From Stenocarpella maydis (lineage: Eukaryota > Ascomycota > Sordariomycetes > Diaporthales > Diaporthaceae), in contig NQMI01000006.1 in the NCBI GenBank assembly GCA_002270565.1, positions 95,659 to 159,658 on the forward strand: a stretch of 64,000 nucleotides of DNA, written 5' to 3'. The stretch's first letter is position 1. Each line of letters starts with the position of its first letter. Below are positions 37,185-48,974 of this stretch, in pieces. A model generated the notes under the pieces. It was not told where the DNA came from, ran no database searches, and saw nothing but the letters and a program-made list of their open reading frames with translations. Position numbers and translations under genes: made by a program.

Positions 37185-38507
37185 TCATGAAGTCCCACCA
37201 ACCTTGGTGCCGCCGTTGGGGAGTTTAGCCCTGTAGAGAGCGAAAGGCCTCCGCCGTGTGTCTGGCCCGGGATAGACAGCCGGACCGAAAGCCAGCTGGT
37301 TGTTAGTAAAGTAGAGATACCCATCGGTCGCAACGGAGAACTGGACGGCCTGGTTAGCAAAAGCCGTGCAACTCAAGATCGCGGGCACGAGCAGGCTGCC
37401 TACAGTGTCGGCCCAGTTAATCCTCGGATCCCGCAGGAAGACCTGGTCAGTCCCATTCTCGGGGCTGAAGACGTTGACCGCGTTGATCTCCATGTTCCCA
37501 TGATAAACCAAGCCGTTGCTGTCCGTCTCGAAGCCGTCGGCGAGCCCCTTCTGGCTCCGGCTCACCACAGCCGCCTGCGCCTTGATCTCGGACGCGGGGC
37601 CGTTATCCCGGAGGCGCTCGGTCGGGATGCTGTAGAGGTAGCGGTTGCCGACGCCGCCAAAGTAGAGGTCCCTGCCGTCGGCCCCGAGGGCGATGCCGTC
37701 CACGCCAAAGGTCAGGAACGAGGCCGGGCGGCCCGGCAGGGCGGCGTAGAGCTCGCGGCCCCAGACGAAGGCGAGGAACTGCCTGTCCCCCTGCACGTGC
37801 GGGCTCCCGTCCAGGTGGCGCCACGACTCGCCCGAGCCGAGGTCGACGACGATGATGCCCGTGCGGCCCTCGCTGGACGAGTCGGTGATGTAGGCGACGC
37901 CCCCGCCGCTCGCCGTCAGCGCCGGGTCGAGGTCGACGCGCACGTCGTTGAGGTACGTGTCCGGGTAGGCGACGGTGCTGGGGAACGTGATGGTCCTGAA
38001 GACGCGGTCGGTCTCGAGGTCGACGCCGACCAGCTTGGCGCCCCCGGCGCTGGCCCTGACGAGCACGCCCTCGGGCGTCTGCACCCGCCCCGTGTCGAGG
38101 ATCCACAGGCGGTCGGCGCTGTCGACGACGACGCTCTGGACGCCGAGCAGGTAGCCGTGGTAGTTTGCGCCAGAGGGCGGGCTGGTGGTGAGGTTGATGG
38201 CCCCGCCAGGGGGGCTGTTCATGTCTGCGCTCGGGTAGGGCCTCTCGGTGCCGTTGCCAAAGAGCTCGGCGACCGTGTACTTGCCGTTGGTGCCGTCGTT
38301 GGTGTTGTTCGGGTCGAGGCCGCCCGGGTAGTTGGAGAACTTGCGGCCGGCTGAAGAAACTGCTATGCCGGTGGGCCATTGGTCATTGTACAGATGCACA
38401 AGTTCCATCTCCGGGCCCGACCGACCCGGATCTGCGAGTTCTTGGGCCCCGGCCAGCTGAAGGACAGCCAGGGCGGCGGATACTGCTGCCACAGTCGTAT
38501 GCACCAT
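37185..38507 (-). CDS. Secreted major royal jelly protein (MRJP)/yellow-family protein
   Basis: A single exon of 440 residues. An N-terminal signal peptide is clear (MVHTTVAAVSAALAVLQLAGA). The rest has the six-bladed propeller motifs of MRJP/yellow proteins: WPTGIAVSSAGRKFSNYP, LLGVQSVVVDSADRLWILDTG, YLNDVRVDLDP, AYITDSSSEGRTGIIVVDL, FGVDGIALGADGRDLYF and DGFETDSNGLVYHGNMEINAV. Asn-X-Thr sites suggest glycosylation. This family is widespread in insects but patchy in fungi and bacteria, where its role is not settled. The gene is convergent with the reductase at 35779, with 257 bp between the stops. The coding sequence is GC-rich, unlike the transposon blocks. Confidence 0.88.
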   Translation of the reverse strand: MVHTTVAAVSAALAVLQLAGAQELADPGRSGPEMELVHLYNDQWPTGIAVSSAGRKFSNYPGGLDPNNTNDGTNGKYTVAELFGNGTERPYPSADMNSPPGGAINLTTSPPSGANYHGYLLGVQSVVVDSADRLWILDTGRVQTPEGVLVRASAGGAKLVGVDLETDRVFRTITFPSTVAYPDTYLNDVRVDLDPALTASGGGVAYITDSSSEGRTGIIVVDLGSGESWRHLDGSPHVQGDRQFLAFVWGRELYAALPGRPASFLTFGVDGIALGADGRDLYFGGVGNRYLYSIPTERLRDNGPASEIKAQAAVVSRSQKGLADGFETDSNGLVYHGNMEINAVNVFSPENGTDQVFLRDPRINWADTVGSLLVPAILSCTAFANQAVQFSVATDGYLYFTNNQLAFGPAVYPGPDTRRRPFALYRAKLPNGGTKVGGTS

Positions 38508-38536
38508 CTTGTTATGCCTGAAGAGCGAGCATGAGG

Positions 38537-38553
38537 GCGATATATCATATCGC
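38537..38553. promoter_or_regulatory. Perfect inverted repeat GCGATAT-N3-ATATCGC before the MRJP gene
   Basis: Seven-base arms around a 3-base centre, 30 bp upstream of the MRJP start codon. It could be a dimeric protein site or a leader hairpin. The arms contain GATA-like cores (GATAT). Function is inferred only from position. Confidence 0.35.
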
Positions 38554-39371
38554 GATGGGTTCCAAGAAGCGGAACCGGCATCGAGGGGCAGAGCGATACT
38601 TAAGTATTACCGGACAGCCAGGTGGGCACTGGGCTTAGCATGACGCAAGTGTGCGATATGCAGCCAGGGTAATCAGCCTGGATGCAAATGGAAACATAGT
38701 CGTGACGTTGCAACCGGCAGTCTTGGGCGGTGTCGTCGGTGAGAAGCGAGGATGAGCCGCAGCCAAGGACCGGCCATCTCTGCTAGCCTCATAAGCAATA
38801 CTACCACACGATGAGATCATGATGCGGGGACACTAGCCATCTCCCGCATGTTCCCACAGTTAATATGGGCCCACGAGTTGAGAGTTGAGAGTTGAGAGTT
38901 GATAGTGCCTTACAGCGATCATCTGGCTGGCCGCAGCACGGGACGACCCCGGAGGGCCAGTCCCGGTTTGGCTTCGACTTATTTAGTGTTGATGCAGCGT
39001 GGGGCTCCCCCGTATTATGGAACCTTGTTGATCATCACGACCAAGCACGAGCTGCTTCCCCACTGGAAACAAGAGGCAAGGGGTGAGGCCATCTCAGCAC
39101 TCCTCCCATCCATGGAGACCATTCGACTCCGGGTCAGGACAGCAGACACCATCGCTGAAGGATTAGGTGTAACTTAGAACAACCCAACCAGGACACCCTG
39201 TTCCGTCGAGTATTCCCCTGACGATGACGGTTTGCCACGATGAGACACGCACAAGTTATCATGGCACGGCCACAAGCTACGGTTGAATCCCGCCCCCTGC
39301 CTCCTCTTCGTCCACGGGCACAGGCGACGGCCTGGAAAACTTCAACTTGACTCTCCTGCACCTACGCCCCG
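38554..39371. other. Intergenic region with a 7-bp tandem repeat
   Basis: At about 38876-38903 the unit GTTGAGA is repeated nearly four times. Otherwise nothing is seen. Confidence 0.5.
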
Positions 39372-39705
39372 TCACTCCACCATGTCACTCGGCCAGCCAC
39401 CGCCAACATCCGACGACGGGGCCCTCTGGCCAGACCTCTCATCAGCAGGCCAGGCCCTCCCCGCGAGCGAAAGCTTCCTCTTGCGCAGGGCGTCCCTCCC
39501 GTCGCGCAGCAGCCGCCTGCCGACCGCATCGGCGGGGATGGCGAGCAGCCTCTCGTCGATGGTGGCCAGGGCCTCGGCACCGCGGTTGCCGGCAGTGGGG
39601 ACCGTCGCGAGGTGGCGGTGGTGGCCGGGCACGACGACCAGGTCGGGGAGGCGGGGCACTCTGAGTCCGCCTCTATGCAGGAGGGGTTGGCCAAGATGGC
39701 TGGCA

Positions 39706-39757
<52 letters not shown>

Positions 39758-40031
39758 AGGGCGCAGCGCCCGCGCGGGCGAGGACGCGGTCAGGCTGGCG
39801 AGCTGCAGGTAGTCGACGTTGATGCGGACGCCCTCGTCGCGCAGCCTGATGTTGCGGCGCTGGAGGGCCTCCTCGTCAAGCTTGGGGCTGGGGTCGTGCT
39901 GCTCTCCGGTCTGTGTGCTTGTTAGTCCTGGTGTCGCGTCTCGTGGTGCTGGCAACTGGCTGGGGGCTCACCGGGTTGTGGAGGCCAGGGGGGTGCTCTT
40001 CAAGGAGCTCGGGAGATTTGCTCTGCGCCAT
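39372..40031 (-). CDS. Hypothetical polyglutamine protein, reading frame broken near the CAG tract
   Basis: Exon 1 (40031-39972, MAQSKSPELLEEHPPGLHNP) joins exon 2 at 39910 across a 61-nt intron, giving TGEQHDPSPKLDEEALQRRNIRLRDEGVRINVDYLQL and then 16 Gln. Beyond the tract the same frame becomes Ser/Pro/Cys-rich and runs to 39362. The -1 frame instead reads an ordinary protein: LATVPTAGNRGAEALATIDERLLAIPADAVGRRLLRDG, ending at 39372. The switch falls at or just after the CAG repeat and no splice site explains it. I do not know the family. Either an indel (real or from sequencing the repeat) is present, or the gene is decayed. Confidence 0.5.
39707..39754. repeat. (CTG/CAG)16 trinucleotide repeat
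   Basis: Sixteen uninterrupted CTG units on the plus strand, read as polyGln on the minus strand in the hypothetical gene around it. Confidence 0.9.
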
Positions 40032-41226
40032 GGTGCGAGGCTGAGGTCGAAGGGAGGATCCAGGTGTGCTCTCGTCGCCCTCGGGGCCAGGGGAGAAACG
40101 TTGATGTCCCGGTGCCGTCCCGGTGCCGTCCTGTATCCTTCAGACCCGGACCCTTCACGGTCAGTCGTGGAGGATGAATCAAGGTCTGGGAGGCGCGGAC
40201 ACGGAGGCATGATCCAACCGCTTGGGCCACCGAGGAAGCAGCTGGAACTACGGAGAGGTGGCCGGGTGAAGACCCTGGTGGTTGCTGGTACTTGCGAGGC
40301 TTGGTGCTCTTCAGATGCTGCCGGTGGGAGTTGTTGATCCGCTGGGAGCCCAAGGGCAGAGTAGAGAGGTGTGTTGGGCATTTTTGAGATTCATCACGAG
40401 TTGACAAGACTCGGATGGTAGTGAATGAATCCATGAGTGAATGAAGCCAACGAACAATGAATGTAACTGGCTGGTGGCTCAGGTTCACCCTGTGCCTCTT
40501 GGATGTGTGACAGTAGAAAGGGAGAACCAATGCAAGATTGTGGAAGCCAGCATTCTCTGTATTCCGCCCCTACAGCTTGACATTCAAACACCTTGCAACT
40601 TTCTCCCATGGCCCTGGTGGCTAGCCATGCGGGCCTGGATTGGACTGATTCTGGTGCGAGAGGGTTGAAGCCGTCCTGGAGTTAGCATCAATCTAGTGTG
40701 GTTGTCCTTGACGAGTCCATGATTCTCGTCAAGTAAGCATGGCACCATCACACACTAAAAGCGTTCCCGCACGATGGTTTTCACTTAGTCCGCACAAGTG
40801 CTGATAAACCTGGACTTGAATGTCACAAACAAATTGCTTCTGTCACTGGAAGCCAGAAGGGATTGTCTGCCCGAGTCGATTTCTCATCAATTGGTCATTA
40901 CCCTTAAAGCTCCTGAGGCCATCTATGGACTTGGTCAACCCCGAGTTAGAGAAGGGCCGTGTTACTACACTGTCCTCTTCCCAATGAGTTCCGCCTAAGT
41001 AGCCTCTCATCATCATATCATTTGCCCGTGAAACCAGTGCAACGCCGTAACCACAAACCAGGAACAGCCATATTGGCAACCACACTCTCGAATGCAAAGC
41101 CCATCCAGAATGGAACGGATCCAGAACTCGCGTCGTCCGCCCCAAAGTGAAGCAAGGCAAAGACATCAAACCACCGCATCAGACACAGGCATAGCAGCAC
41201 CTGCGGCTGCCATCCAACCCAGACCT
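40032..41226. other. Intergenic region, nothing recognised
   Basis: Overlapping open frames on both strands show no motif or coding-like composition. It should hold the promoter of the polyQ gene and the 3' region of the J-like gene. Confidence 0.5.
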
Positions 41227-42989
41227 TCAAATGAAAGGGTCATCGCCACCACGGCCCACCCTGTCCCTAGCAGAGGCACCCCGGCCGACATGGTAGTTGG
41301 TCAGACCTGCGCCCCCCACGACCCAGCGGCCAGGGGGCCGGGCAGCCGAAGGGCCGGCACGGTCCTGCACCTCCCTGAGGAGTATGGTGTTGTTGCTGGC
41401 CGCGGCGGCACCGGCAGCGCGCGTGGCCGGGCGGGCGACGCTGAAGCCGTAGCTGTCGTCCTCAAAGGCAGCCGACGTGGCGGCGCGGCTGGCCCCGCGG
41501 GGGGTGCCGGCCGCCTGCTCCCAGGACTTACGCCAGGCGTCGCGCAGAGGCGTCGGGTGCGCGCCCGCGGTGACCTGCTGGGACGATGCGGCGGCAGCAG
41601 CACGGGAGGCGGCAGCCTCGGCCTGGCTGGCCGACTGGCTGTGGCCCAGGCCGTACGGGGTCTTGTAGGCGGCGGGCAGGCCGGCCAGGCGGGTCGGGGA
41701 GTGGCTCTGGGCCCGGCGGGTAGACTCGGCGCTGCCGTTCTCCGGGTTGTGGTTGAGGTTGCCGTTGAGGCGCTGCCAGTCGATGAGGCCCATGGTCTGG
41801 CCTGCCTGGGCGGGGCTGGTGATGCTGGCGTATTCCATGGCTCCAGCTCGCGCCAGCCCCCCCGTGGACTGCCTCATCTCGTCGAGCAGGGAGGTCTCAC
41901 CAGGGTGTGCCGTGTGAGTCGCCGGCTGTGCCTGGGTCCAGCGGTAGGGCTGGTAGGCCCGGTAGGCCCGGAAGCTGCTGGGGGCTGCGCCACCGAGGAA
42001 GAAGCTGTCGACGCGGTCTTTGCCGTCGGCCTGCCGTGCCTCCTGGCTGCCGTCGCTCGAGGGGGTGTCCTTGTTCATCCCGTCGACGCCCATCTTGCTG
42101 GCCGACTCGGGCAGGAAACGGACGGTTGGGCTACGAGGGATGCTGGGGATGTCCCTGTTCAGGAGAGCCCTCGGCCTGCTGTCATGGGCCGTCATGGTGC
42201 CGGTCACGGTGCCGGTTGGCATCGACATGATATCACTGCCGTAGTTTCCGATGCTCGACACACGCCCTGGAGGGCCAAAGGGGTCCTTGGGCGACAGCTT
42301 GCCGTCGATCCTGCCAAGCTCGTCCTCGAGCATGCGGAGGTCCTCCTCGGCGGCGACAACGACGCTACAGAGCGCGCTGCCTGCCATGCGAAAGAGGCGG
42401 CTGTTGCTTGTCGCCCAGTCCTGCCGCTGACCGCCCGAGGCCTCGTTGAACTCATCGAGCTCGTTGCGGATCGTCTCGATGCGGGCGTTGATGTTGTTCT
42501 TCTTATCCTCGACGGGGTCCTTGACACGCTCGACGAGGGTGGCGCTGTAGACCTGGATCTGGTCATCACGGCCCTTGATGTTGGCCGCAGGGATGCTGGA
42601 GGTCGGAGGAAATGCCTCGTGATCTCTGAACTGCTTGTACAGGTACTCAAGGCGGTCGCGGTCGTACTGGGCCCTCTTGGCAGGGTTGGAGAGGACAGAG
42701 TACGCGGCCTTGATCTAGATTTCACAGTGCGTCAGCCATGTGGATCAGGTGTTTGCTGTGGCCGGCAAGGCGCGCTTGATATCGCGTTATGGGGGAGCAT
42801 CCAGGTGTCGGGACTTACCACGTCACTTGGGGCCTGCTGCGACTTGGAGATGGAGTCATAGGCAGCGCGAAGGCCATCCTGCTCAACATTCGGAGTGACC
42901 CCCAGCAGACCGTAGAGGTCGTAGACAGTGACGCGCTGGCGAGCCATGGTCTTCTGGAGGAGCTCGTAGGCAACCTGGTCGGACGCCAT
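41227..42989 (-). CDS. J-like-domain protein lacking the HPD motif
   Basis: Two exons (42989-42819, 42714-41227; 104-nt intron) give 552 residues. Residues about 21-80 resemble a DnaJ domain: TVYDLYGLLGVTPNVEQDGLRAAYDSIS, then after the splice IKAAYSVLSNPAKRAQYDRDR. The central His-Pro-Asp that triggers Hsp70 ATPase is absent (SQQAPSD lies there), so a normal co-chaperone role is doubtful. A charged helical region follows (RIETIRNELDEFNEASGGQRQDW). The C-terminal half is disordered, rich in Ser, Ala, Arg and Gly. The splice restores helix 4 of the domain. J-like proteins without HPD often act as scaffolds or tethers. I do not recognise a named orthologue. Confidence 0.75.
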
Positions 42990-43676
42990 GGTTGCTTAGC
43001 AGATGTCCTGCAGAGGGAGACTGCACAGCACGGGTCCTACAGGAGAAATAGCACCCTCGAAGGTTTCCCTGCTGGTGCCAGCAATGTTGTTCAAGGAGAA
43101 AGAAAACCTCTTGTGTGCTGCTTTGTGCAGTTTTTGCAAGAGTTGGGTGCAAGATTCACAGAAGATTAAAGCGCCTACGAACAGTGCAACGACTGGTCGA
43201 AAAGCGCCAGGAGTGATAATGTTTGGTTGAGCTATGATCGTGCCATGGTTTTGTTTGTGCCATGCATGCAAACAACATTGAAGCTTGTTGATTTCCAACC
43301 ACGCCAATGACCTTGTCCTTCCTCTGCCGACCCATGGTCCTCATATTTATGCTCCTCCTGAAGCCAGTATGGGATATCTCATGACCATACGTATGCTTCA
43401 CTTCATCGCTGGTACTAGTTTCATTCCCCCTTTTCTTCCGGTCGGTGACGCTCAGTGTGTATGAAAAGTGTGTCGCACTCAACCAGTCGTCGGGACTGTG
43501 CATCATATCTTGGCTTCTTTGCGGCAGCATCAACTTTGGCATGAGTTATGTCCATATCATTTGTTACATTCCAAGCAGCAGGACGAGGACTATCTGCTTA
43601 TCTGGCCAAATCTATAATCTTATTCCCACCTTCGGATCCACCCATCTGGCCCCATTTAGTGAAAATTGTGCACCTC
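42990..43676. other. Intergenic region, nothing recognised
   Basis: Contains the promoter of the J-like gene. No motif, RNA gene or repeat that I can support. Confidence 0.5.
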
Positions 43677-44364
43677 TCACACAAGGAAAGCGATGGCTAG
43701 TCCCACCACCCCAGCGACCCTGCCCATGGTGATCTTCAGCATTGCTCCAGACGAGACGGTATGAAGAGAGGCGCTAGGACCCTGTGCCGTCGAAACCACA
43801 ATGGCTTGCGAAGACCCTGAAGCCAAGGTAGTGGCAGACCCACCAGTTCCCGTGACAAATTGAATGATAGTCGTGGTTACACCTCCCCTTCGACTAGCGA
43901 GCCTCCAGTTGCCTGTGATGAGGCACCCTCAACCGAAGGAATGGATCCAGTAAACCCATCAGAGACTGTGACAGCCTCCATCGATACAGCCGCTTCCCAA
44001 CCAGAAGAGGAAACGGAGGGTGTAGCCACGATTGACGTGGCCACCGGAGCAACACTGGGGTCAGCAGGGAGGAAGCTCGGAGCCGGCGTCGCGGTGCCAG
44101 AGTACAGGGGGCAGCCGGGAACGCCGGTCTTGGGCGGGGCGCGCCCGCCGCCACAGTCCGGGGCGGCGCAGATCTCGAGCGTGTCTGGGTCGTAGTACAC
44201 GACCGACTGGTAGACGTTGCCGTACACGTGCGCCGTGAGGTCGATCGTCACCGTGCTGGTGAAGCTGGTGCAGCCTGCCATATCCGTCTTTGCCATGGCC
44301 GAGAGAGGCGAGAGGTGAGGACGGCGAGGACGGCTAGGACAGGGAGGTCACTGTAGAACGGCAT
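43677..44364 (-). pseudogene. Ser/Thr-rich GPI-type surface protein with two frame breaks
   Basis: Three pieces in different frames together look like a small fungal cell-wall or GPI-anchored protein. From the Met at 44364 there is a signal-like start (MPFYSDLPVLAVLAVLTS). Then, in another frame from about 44296, there is a Cys-containing, Ser/Thr/Pro-rich body (VYYDPDTLEICAAPDCGGG). From about 43860, again shifted after a GGGG run, a Ser/Thr-rich tail ends in a hydrophobic GPI-like signal (MGRVAGVVGLAIAFLV) at 43677. No splice sites explain the shifts. It is either a decayed gene or a victim of single-base sequence errors; the body frame alone encodes 139 residues (44296-43877). Confidence 0.5.
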
Positions 44365-44710
44365 TTTGGATGGTGTTTACTTGTGCTTCTAGTTTCCTCT
44401 AGTCATTGTAAAAGTCTGAATTTTTAGAAGTACAAGAAGGGAGTGAGGTTAATGAACTCCGGTAAGGTAAAGCCGCGAAACCAAGGGTCTGGTAGTAAGA
44501 AGAGCTCAATAAAAGACACCTGGAGAGAGTCGAGGAAGGTTGTTGGCCATCAGTTAATACGGCTCGTCAAATACCTTCTTTCATCCCCATGCTGACCGTA
44601 CCGCCCCATGAAGAACCCGTACTTCAGCACGAGACATCCTTCCGCCCCGTATTTAGGAATTGGTGGGGCAATGCCTTGCTATCCCTAGTGCTGACACTTT
44701 CTTTAAGCCT
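44365..44710. other. Intergenic region up to the MULE target site
   Basis: Nothing recognised. It ends at the 8-bp target duplication of the outer MULE. Confidence 0.5.
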
Positions 44711-44718
44711 TTTATTGG
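44711..44718. repeat. Left target-site duplication of the outer MULE
   Basis: TTTATTGG, identical to 51331-51338 on the other side of the element. Confidence 0.85.
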
Positions 44719-44766
44719 GAACGCGGATATTCGCATCCACAAAAACGGATGGTACATCCACACATA
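44719..44766 (+). repeat. Left terminal inverted repeat of the outer MULE
   Basis: Matches the reverse complement of 51283-51330 at 46 of 48 positions; both differences are transitions. Confidence 0.88.
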
Positions 44767-45844
44767 TACCGACCCAGTGCACATATAACACAGACTAGCG
44801 AAATTAGTATGTAAACTATTATTTTGACCTTAGCCGCTATCATCGCCGGTAGTCCTCATCGTTGCTTCAGCAATGCCACTATCGTTACACTTGCTATAGT
44901 AGGAATCGCTCAAATTAATGGTATTTTGCTATATATCTAGTCTGTACGGACTACAATCTCGTCTTGAATCTCCTCCTCTACCTCGTCATCGTCGTTGTTA
45001 TCACCAATGAGGTCCTTAACAGTCAGATCTACCTATAGCAACTGGTTAATGCTTCTGATAGCTGCCGTATGCTGCCGCTTAGCCCCTGACCTTGTGCTTG
45101 AGGGTGTGCCTGCTGCTAAGGTTCTCGTGATGTCTGACGGCGCCCTTCGCTTCTGAGGCTGCTGCTTTGCCTTCTTCATGACCCTTCCTACTAGCTGCTG
45201 CTTCTAACGGATACTAGCGTGCTGGGTATCGCTGCCACGGGCGTTCTCTTCATCTAGGGACTGGAGGGTATCATTATTCTACTTGAAAGCCGAATTTACA
45301 CGCTGTACTGAAGCCGTTGTTGCCCTCATCTTATCGCTAGCCCTGCTGCCGAGGCTCGCTGTGGTGGAGGTTGTCTTTTTACCCATTACTGCCTTCCCAC
45401 AGCTCTTGAAGAGACCCTCTTCATTAGCTACAAATGGTGCATTCTCATAAGGTCTGCCCTTTGTGGTGGTAACCTTCTTCAGCAAGTATATACTAAGGAG
45501 AGGGTTCTCAAGGGAGAGGTTACAATCGAGGTAGTAGTCTTCATACATGTTGCTCTTCTTAAGAGGAAGCAAAGCCTCCTCTTTATCAGCAATGCGATTT
45601 GCATAAGTCACACTATACTATATATAGACTGCACAGCTGCAGTCAGAAGGTCTGCAGTAGCCCTATAGGGCTTCTTTTTGAAGCATCCTCAATGCCTTCT
45701 GGCGCTCGATTGTGAGTATCTCTAGCGCCGCCCTCAAGACCTACAGTAGCAGCTAACCAAGCTACTTCTAACTATTAAACTTCTGGAGTGATGATATCTT
45801 CTGCTTTGCCTCCTCCTGATAGAGGCCACAAGCAGTATCATTAA

Positions 45845-48800
45845 GAATGCGGATATTCGCACATAAGAAACCGGCTACCGCACATAAAAAAACAGATAGT
45901 ACATAGATACAACGGGAAGCAGGGATCAGCCACTTATTAAGCAGCTAAAACCCTTATTTCCGTTGTACCCATCTACAAGGGGCATTACTAGCATCGTTAG
46001 TGTGCCTGGCGTTATGCCATTGCCAACCTCGTCGGTGCAAATTCATAGTATTTTGCACAATTGCATACATCTTTACAAGCCTAATTGCATGCAAATAAGC
46101 ACTCTATTGCACGCCCAATTGCGCGCTAAATTAGCGCAATAATTCATCGCGATAAGTAGTGCGAATTGCTTAGTTAATAGATACTATTATCTAGGATTGC
46201 ATTTCCTTCCCATTACCCTCCTTATTACCCAAATTAATAAAGCCATCATCACTCTCATTATTAACATCTGAAGCAGTTAAATCTATTGCTGGAAGCCTGT
46301 TAATTATAGCCGTAGCCGCTATATGCCGCCTCTTTACTGGCAGCATGCTGGGGGCTATATGCATCTGGGGAGGCGCTAATGAAGCCAGGCCCCTGGATAT
46401 TATGGCCATCCCTTGGTGTTTTCACTTCGGGCAGCAGCCGGCTTGGTTCTCATCATCTAGGGACTTAAGGGTTATATCATTCCACTCAAAAGCTAAGTTT
46501 ACGCATTATACTAAAGCCATCATCACCCCCGTCTTGTCACCAGCCCTGCTGCCTAAGCTTGTGGTATTGGAGGAGGTCTGATGGGTCATCACAGCCCTCC
46601 CGACGCTATTAAAGATGCCCTCTTCATCCCCTACAAACAGATTATTATCCTAAGGCCTTCCTCTCAAGTTGAGGACCTTCTTAAGCGAAAGCATAAGGAG
46701 GAGGGGGTTCTCAATTAAGAGGTCGCAATTAAGGTACCATACCGAGTGAACATCCTCTTTATTAAGAGGAATACCTACTTCCTCCTTATTAGCAATTCTA
46801 TTAGCACAGATTAAGCCGAATTATATATAGATTGGGCAATAGCACATTGATTGCAAGCACTCTCCTCATAGTATTTCACCTTAAAGCATATATTTCGCCT
46901 GCTTCCTTATCTTCACGAGAAGCTCAAGTGCCTCCCTTGCTACTTAAAGGTATAGTTTGCCAACCCATAGCTTTCCATTAAACTTTTCTAGGGCCGCTAT
47001 TTTCTACTTGGCTTCCTTAAGCTAGATATCACGAGCAGTCTCAATAATAACCTCAAACGCAGCCTTAAACAGATAATAGACATTCCCCATCCCGTGGCCC
47101 AGCTAGAGCTTGATTTTCTAGTACATCCGCTTAGTAGAGGACATTGTATATAAGCCGAAGTTAAAGTTCTTGCAGATCTTATGGCCGGCTCATTTAGCGA
47201 TAATCTCCTCCTTCTTATTAATATAATATATCTTGAGATAGTTAAGGATTGCCCTCTGGCCTGAGAACTTCTCTTGCAAATGCTCTCAGGCTATCTCGTA
47301 GGTCTTGTGATTAGTAGTAAACTCCATAGTCTTAAAGAGGTTAAAGAGGGCTGTTCAGGTGTTGGGGATGGCACTAAGGGTAGGCACTTTCAAAGGCGCT
47401 ATAGTAGTGTTTCTCTACAGCATATTCTGAAGTCTGAAATCTTTATTATCACTCTTAGGATCCTTAAGATCCGGGCTTCCTATAGAGTTTTTATCCTTAG
47501 TAGCTATAGGTAATTCCTCCTAGCCTGGCTTCCGCTATTTCTTCTTGATATTAAGGACAACATTCATATTAATATGGAAGACATAAAGCTAGTATTTTAA
47601 TTAAGGAAATTCTTTTACTAGAGCGTTAATTAAGGCGGTATTATAGTCTATAATAAAGAGCAAAGGGTCCTCATTTTTATACTCCTAGAGGAGATCATAA
47701 ACCTACTCTAGCAGCCACTAGAAGCCTAATTCCTTCTTATTATCTATAATACCCTAAAAGAGAGGCAAAATCTTCTTCATATAGGTTATAATAGTACCTT
47801 AGAAGTATGGCAGCTTCTTCTAATTTGTTAAGTATGTGCAATTAAGCGAGATATTGCTAGAAAACGCTGCTCTTAAATCTATTAGACCTGCTGCATTATA
47901 TACCACAAGATACCCGTGATTACATTATCCTCATTAATGCAAAATCTATACCAAGTCTCCTTCTCTTCAAGCTAGTATAATATTATCTGGGTTAGTATAT
48001 ATATGCCTTATTTCTATTATTAAAAGCTAGCAAGCCAGTTCTTTATGGTATTATTTCCCACCTTAACGTCTAGGTACTAGTAACAAAGGGCAGCCTTAAG
48101 TTGCCTGGGCTTTACTTATAATAGGTCTTAAGCTATTCAAGTGAGGAATTTATAGTATTCTTGCAATAGCTTTACGAATCCGTATTAAGCCTCTAGGACG
48201 TCCTATAGGCCGTAATTAATATGCCTTCCCTCCTTAACCTAAAGGACCCATTTGCTAGCTATATTCCTCATATAATATGCAGTTGCCTTCCATTTACAGC
48301 TACATTTGATTGTAGAGGACTGATATTTTCTTATAGTGCTGGGCCGGGTAGTACCGCCCCAGCTATATATTAAGACTATATAAGTTAGCACTAAGCTTTA
48401 TATAACTATAGAGAACCCGGATAACTTTGCTAATGCATTCAGTTCCACATAAAGATTACTAAAAGTATTATAGCTATTGTAAAATAGTTATAGGAAAGGG
48501 GGTGGGTTGGTGAGGGCTGGTTGATGGTAGTTTGTAGCGGTAATATTTGCATTCCATTATTAATAGTTGCATTACTACTGCAGCTTAAGGCCGCTATAGT
48601 CTGGCATATATACTATTGCTATAATACTAAAAAAACATCTAATAACCAGATAGGGGTAATTAATGATGCTTAATTGATTAGTCTGGGTAGTTTATCTATT
48701 TATTAAGGGCGTTAGGGGTGGGTGGTGGGTAATAGGGGTTGGGTGGTGTAAGGTGCATTAGTTAACAACATATGTAGCCCTATAGCCCCTTAAGGAGGCA

Positions 48801-48974
48801 CTCAAAATTAGTACTCGAGGTTGTTAAATTCAAGGGCCCCCGGCACTAGCGCTTTTACGTTAGCAGAATGCGGCTGCCCTATTGGCTGCAGCGTTGCTGG
48901 CGGCAACCGGCCGGGTGCTTAGTCACTAGCGTTATGTTTGCCATCTGTTTTCTTATGTGCGAATATCCGCATTC
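45845..48974 (-). mobile_element. Inner MULE nested in the outer MULE transposase
   Basis: Ends match as inverted repeats over at least 26 bp, starting GAATGCGGATATTCGCACAT. The 8 bases ATCATTAA flank both ends (45837-45844 and 48975-48982). The termini share their core with the outer element, so both belong to one family. The left end carries an extra 20-odd-bp duplication (GCACATAA occurs twice). On the minus strand a transposase relic runs from about 48330 to 46190. A core with IIDYNTALINALVKEFP then FHINMNVVLNIKK lies near 47640-47550, and the C-terminal part is homologous to the outer element's. The insertion point lies in the C-terminal coding part of the outer transposase. Confidence 0.85.

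Noticed and set aside
41092..42861. 589-residue plus-strand frame opposite the J-like gene
   Set aside because: Longest frame here, but it crosses the intron of the real gene and has shadow-type composition (Gly/Ala/Val/Arg) with no domain.
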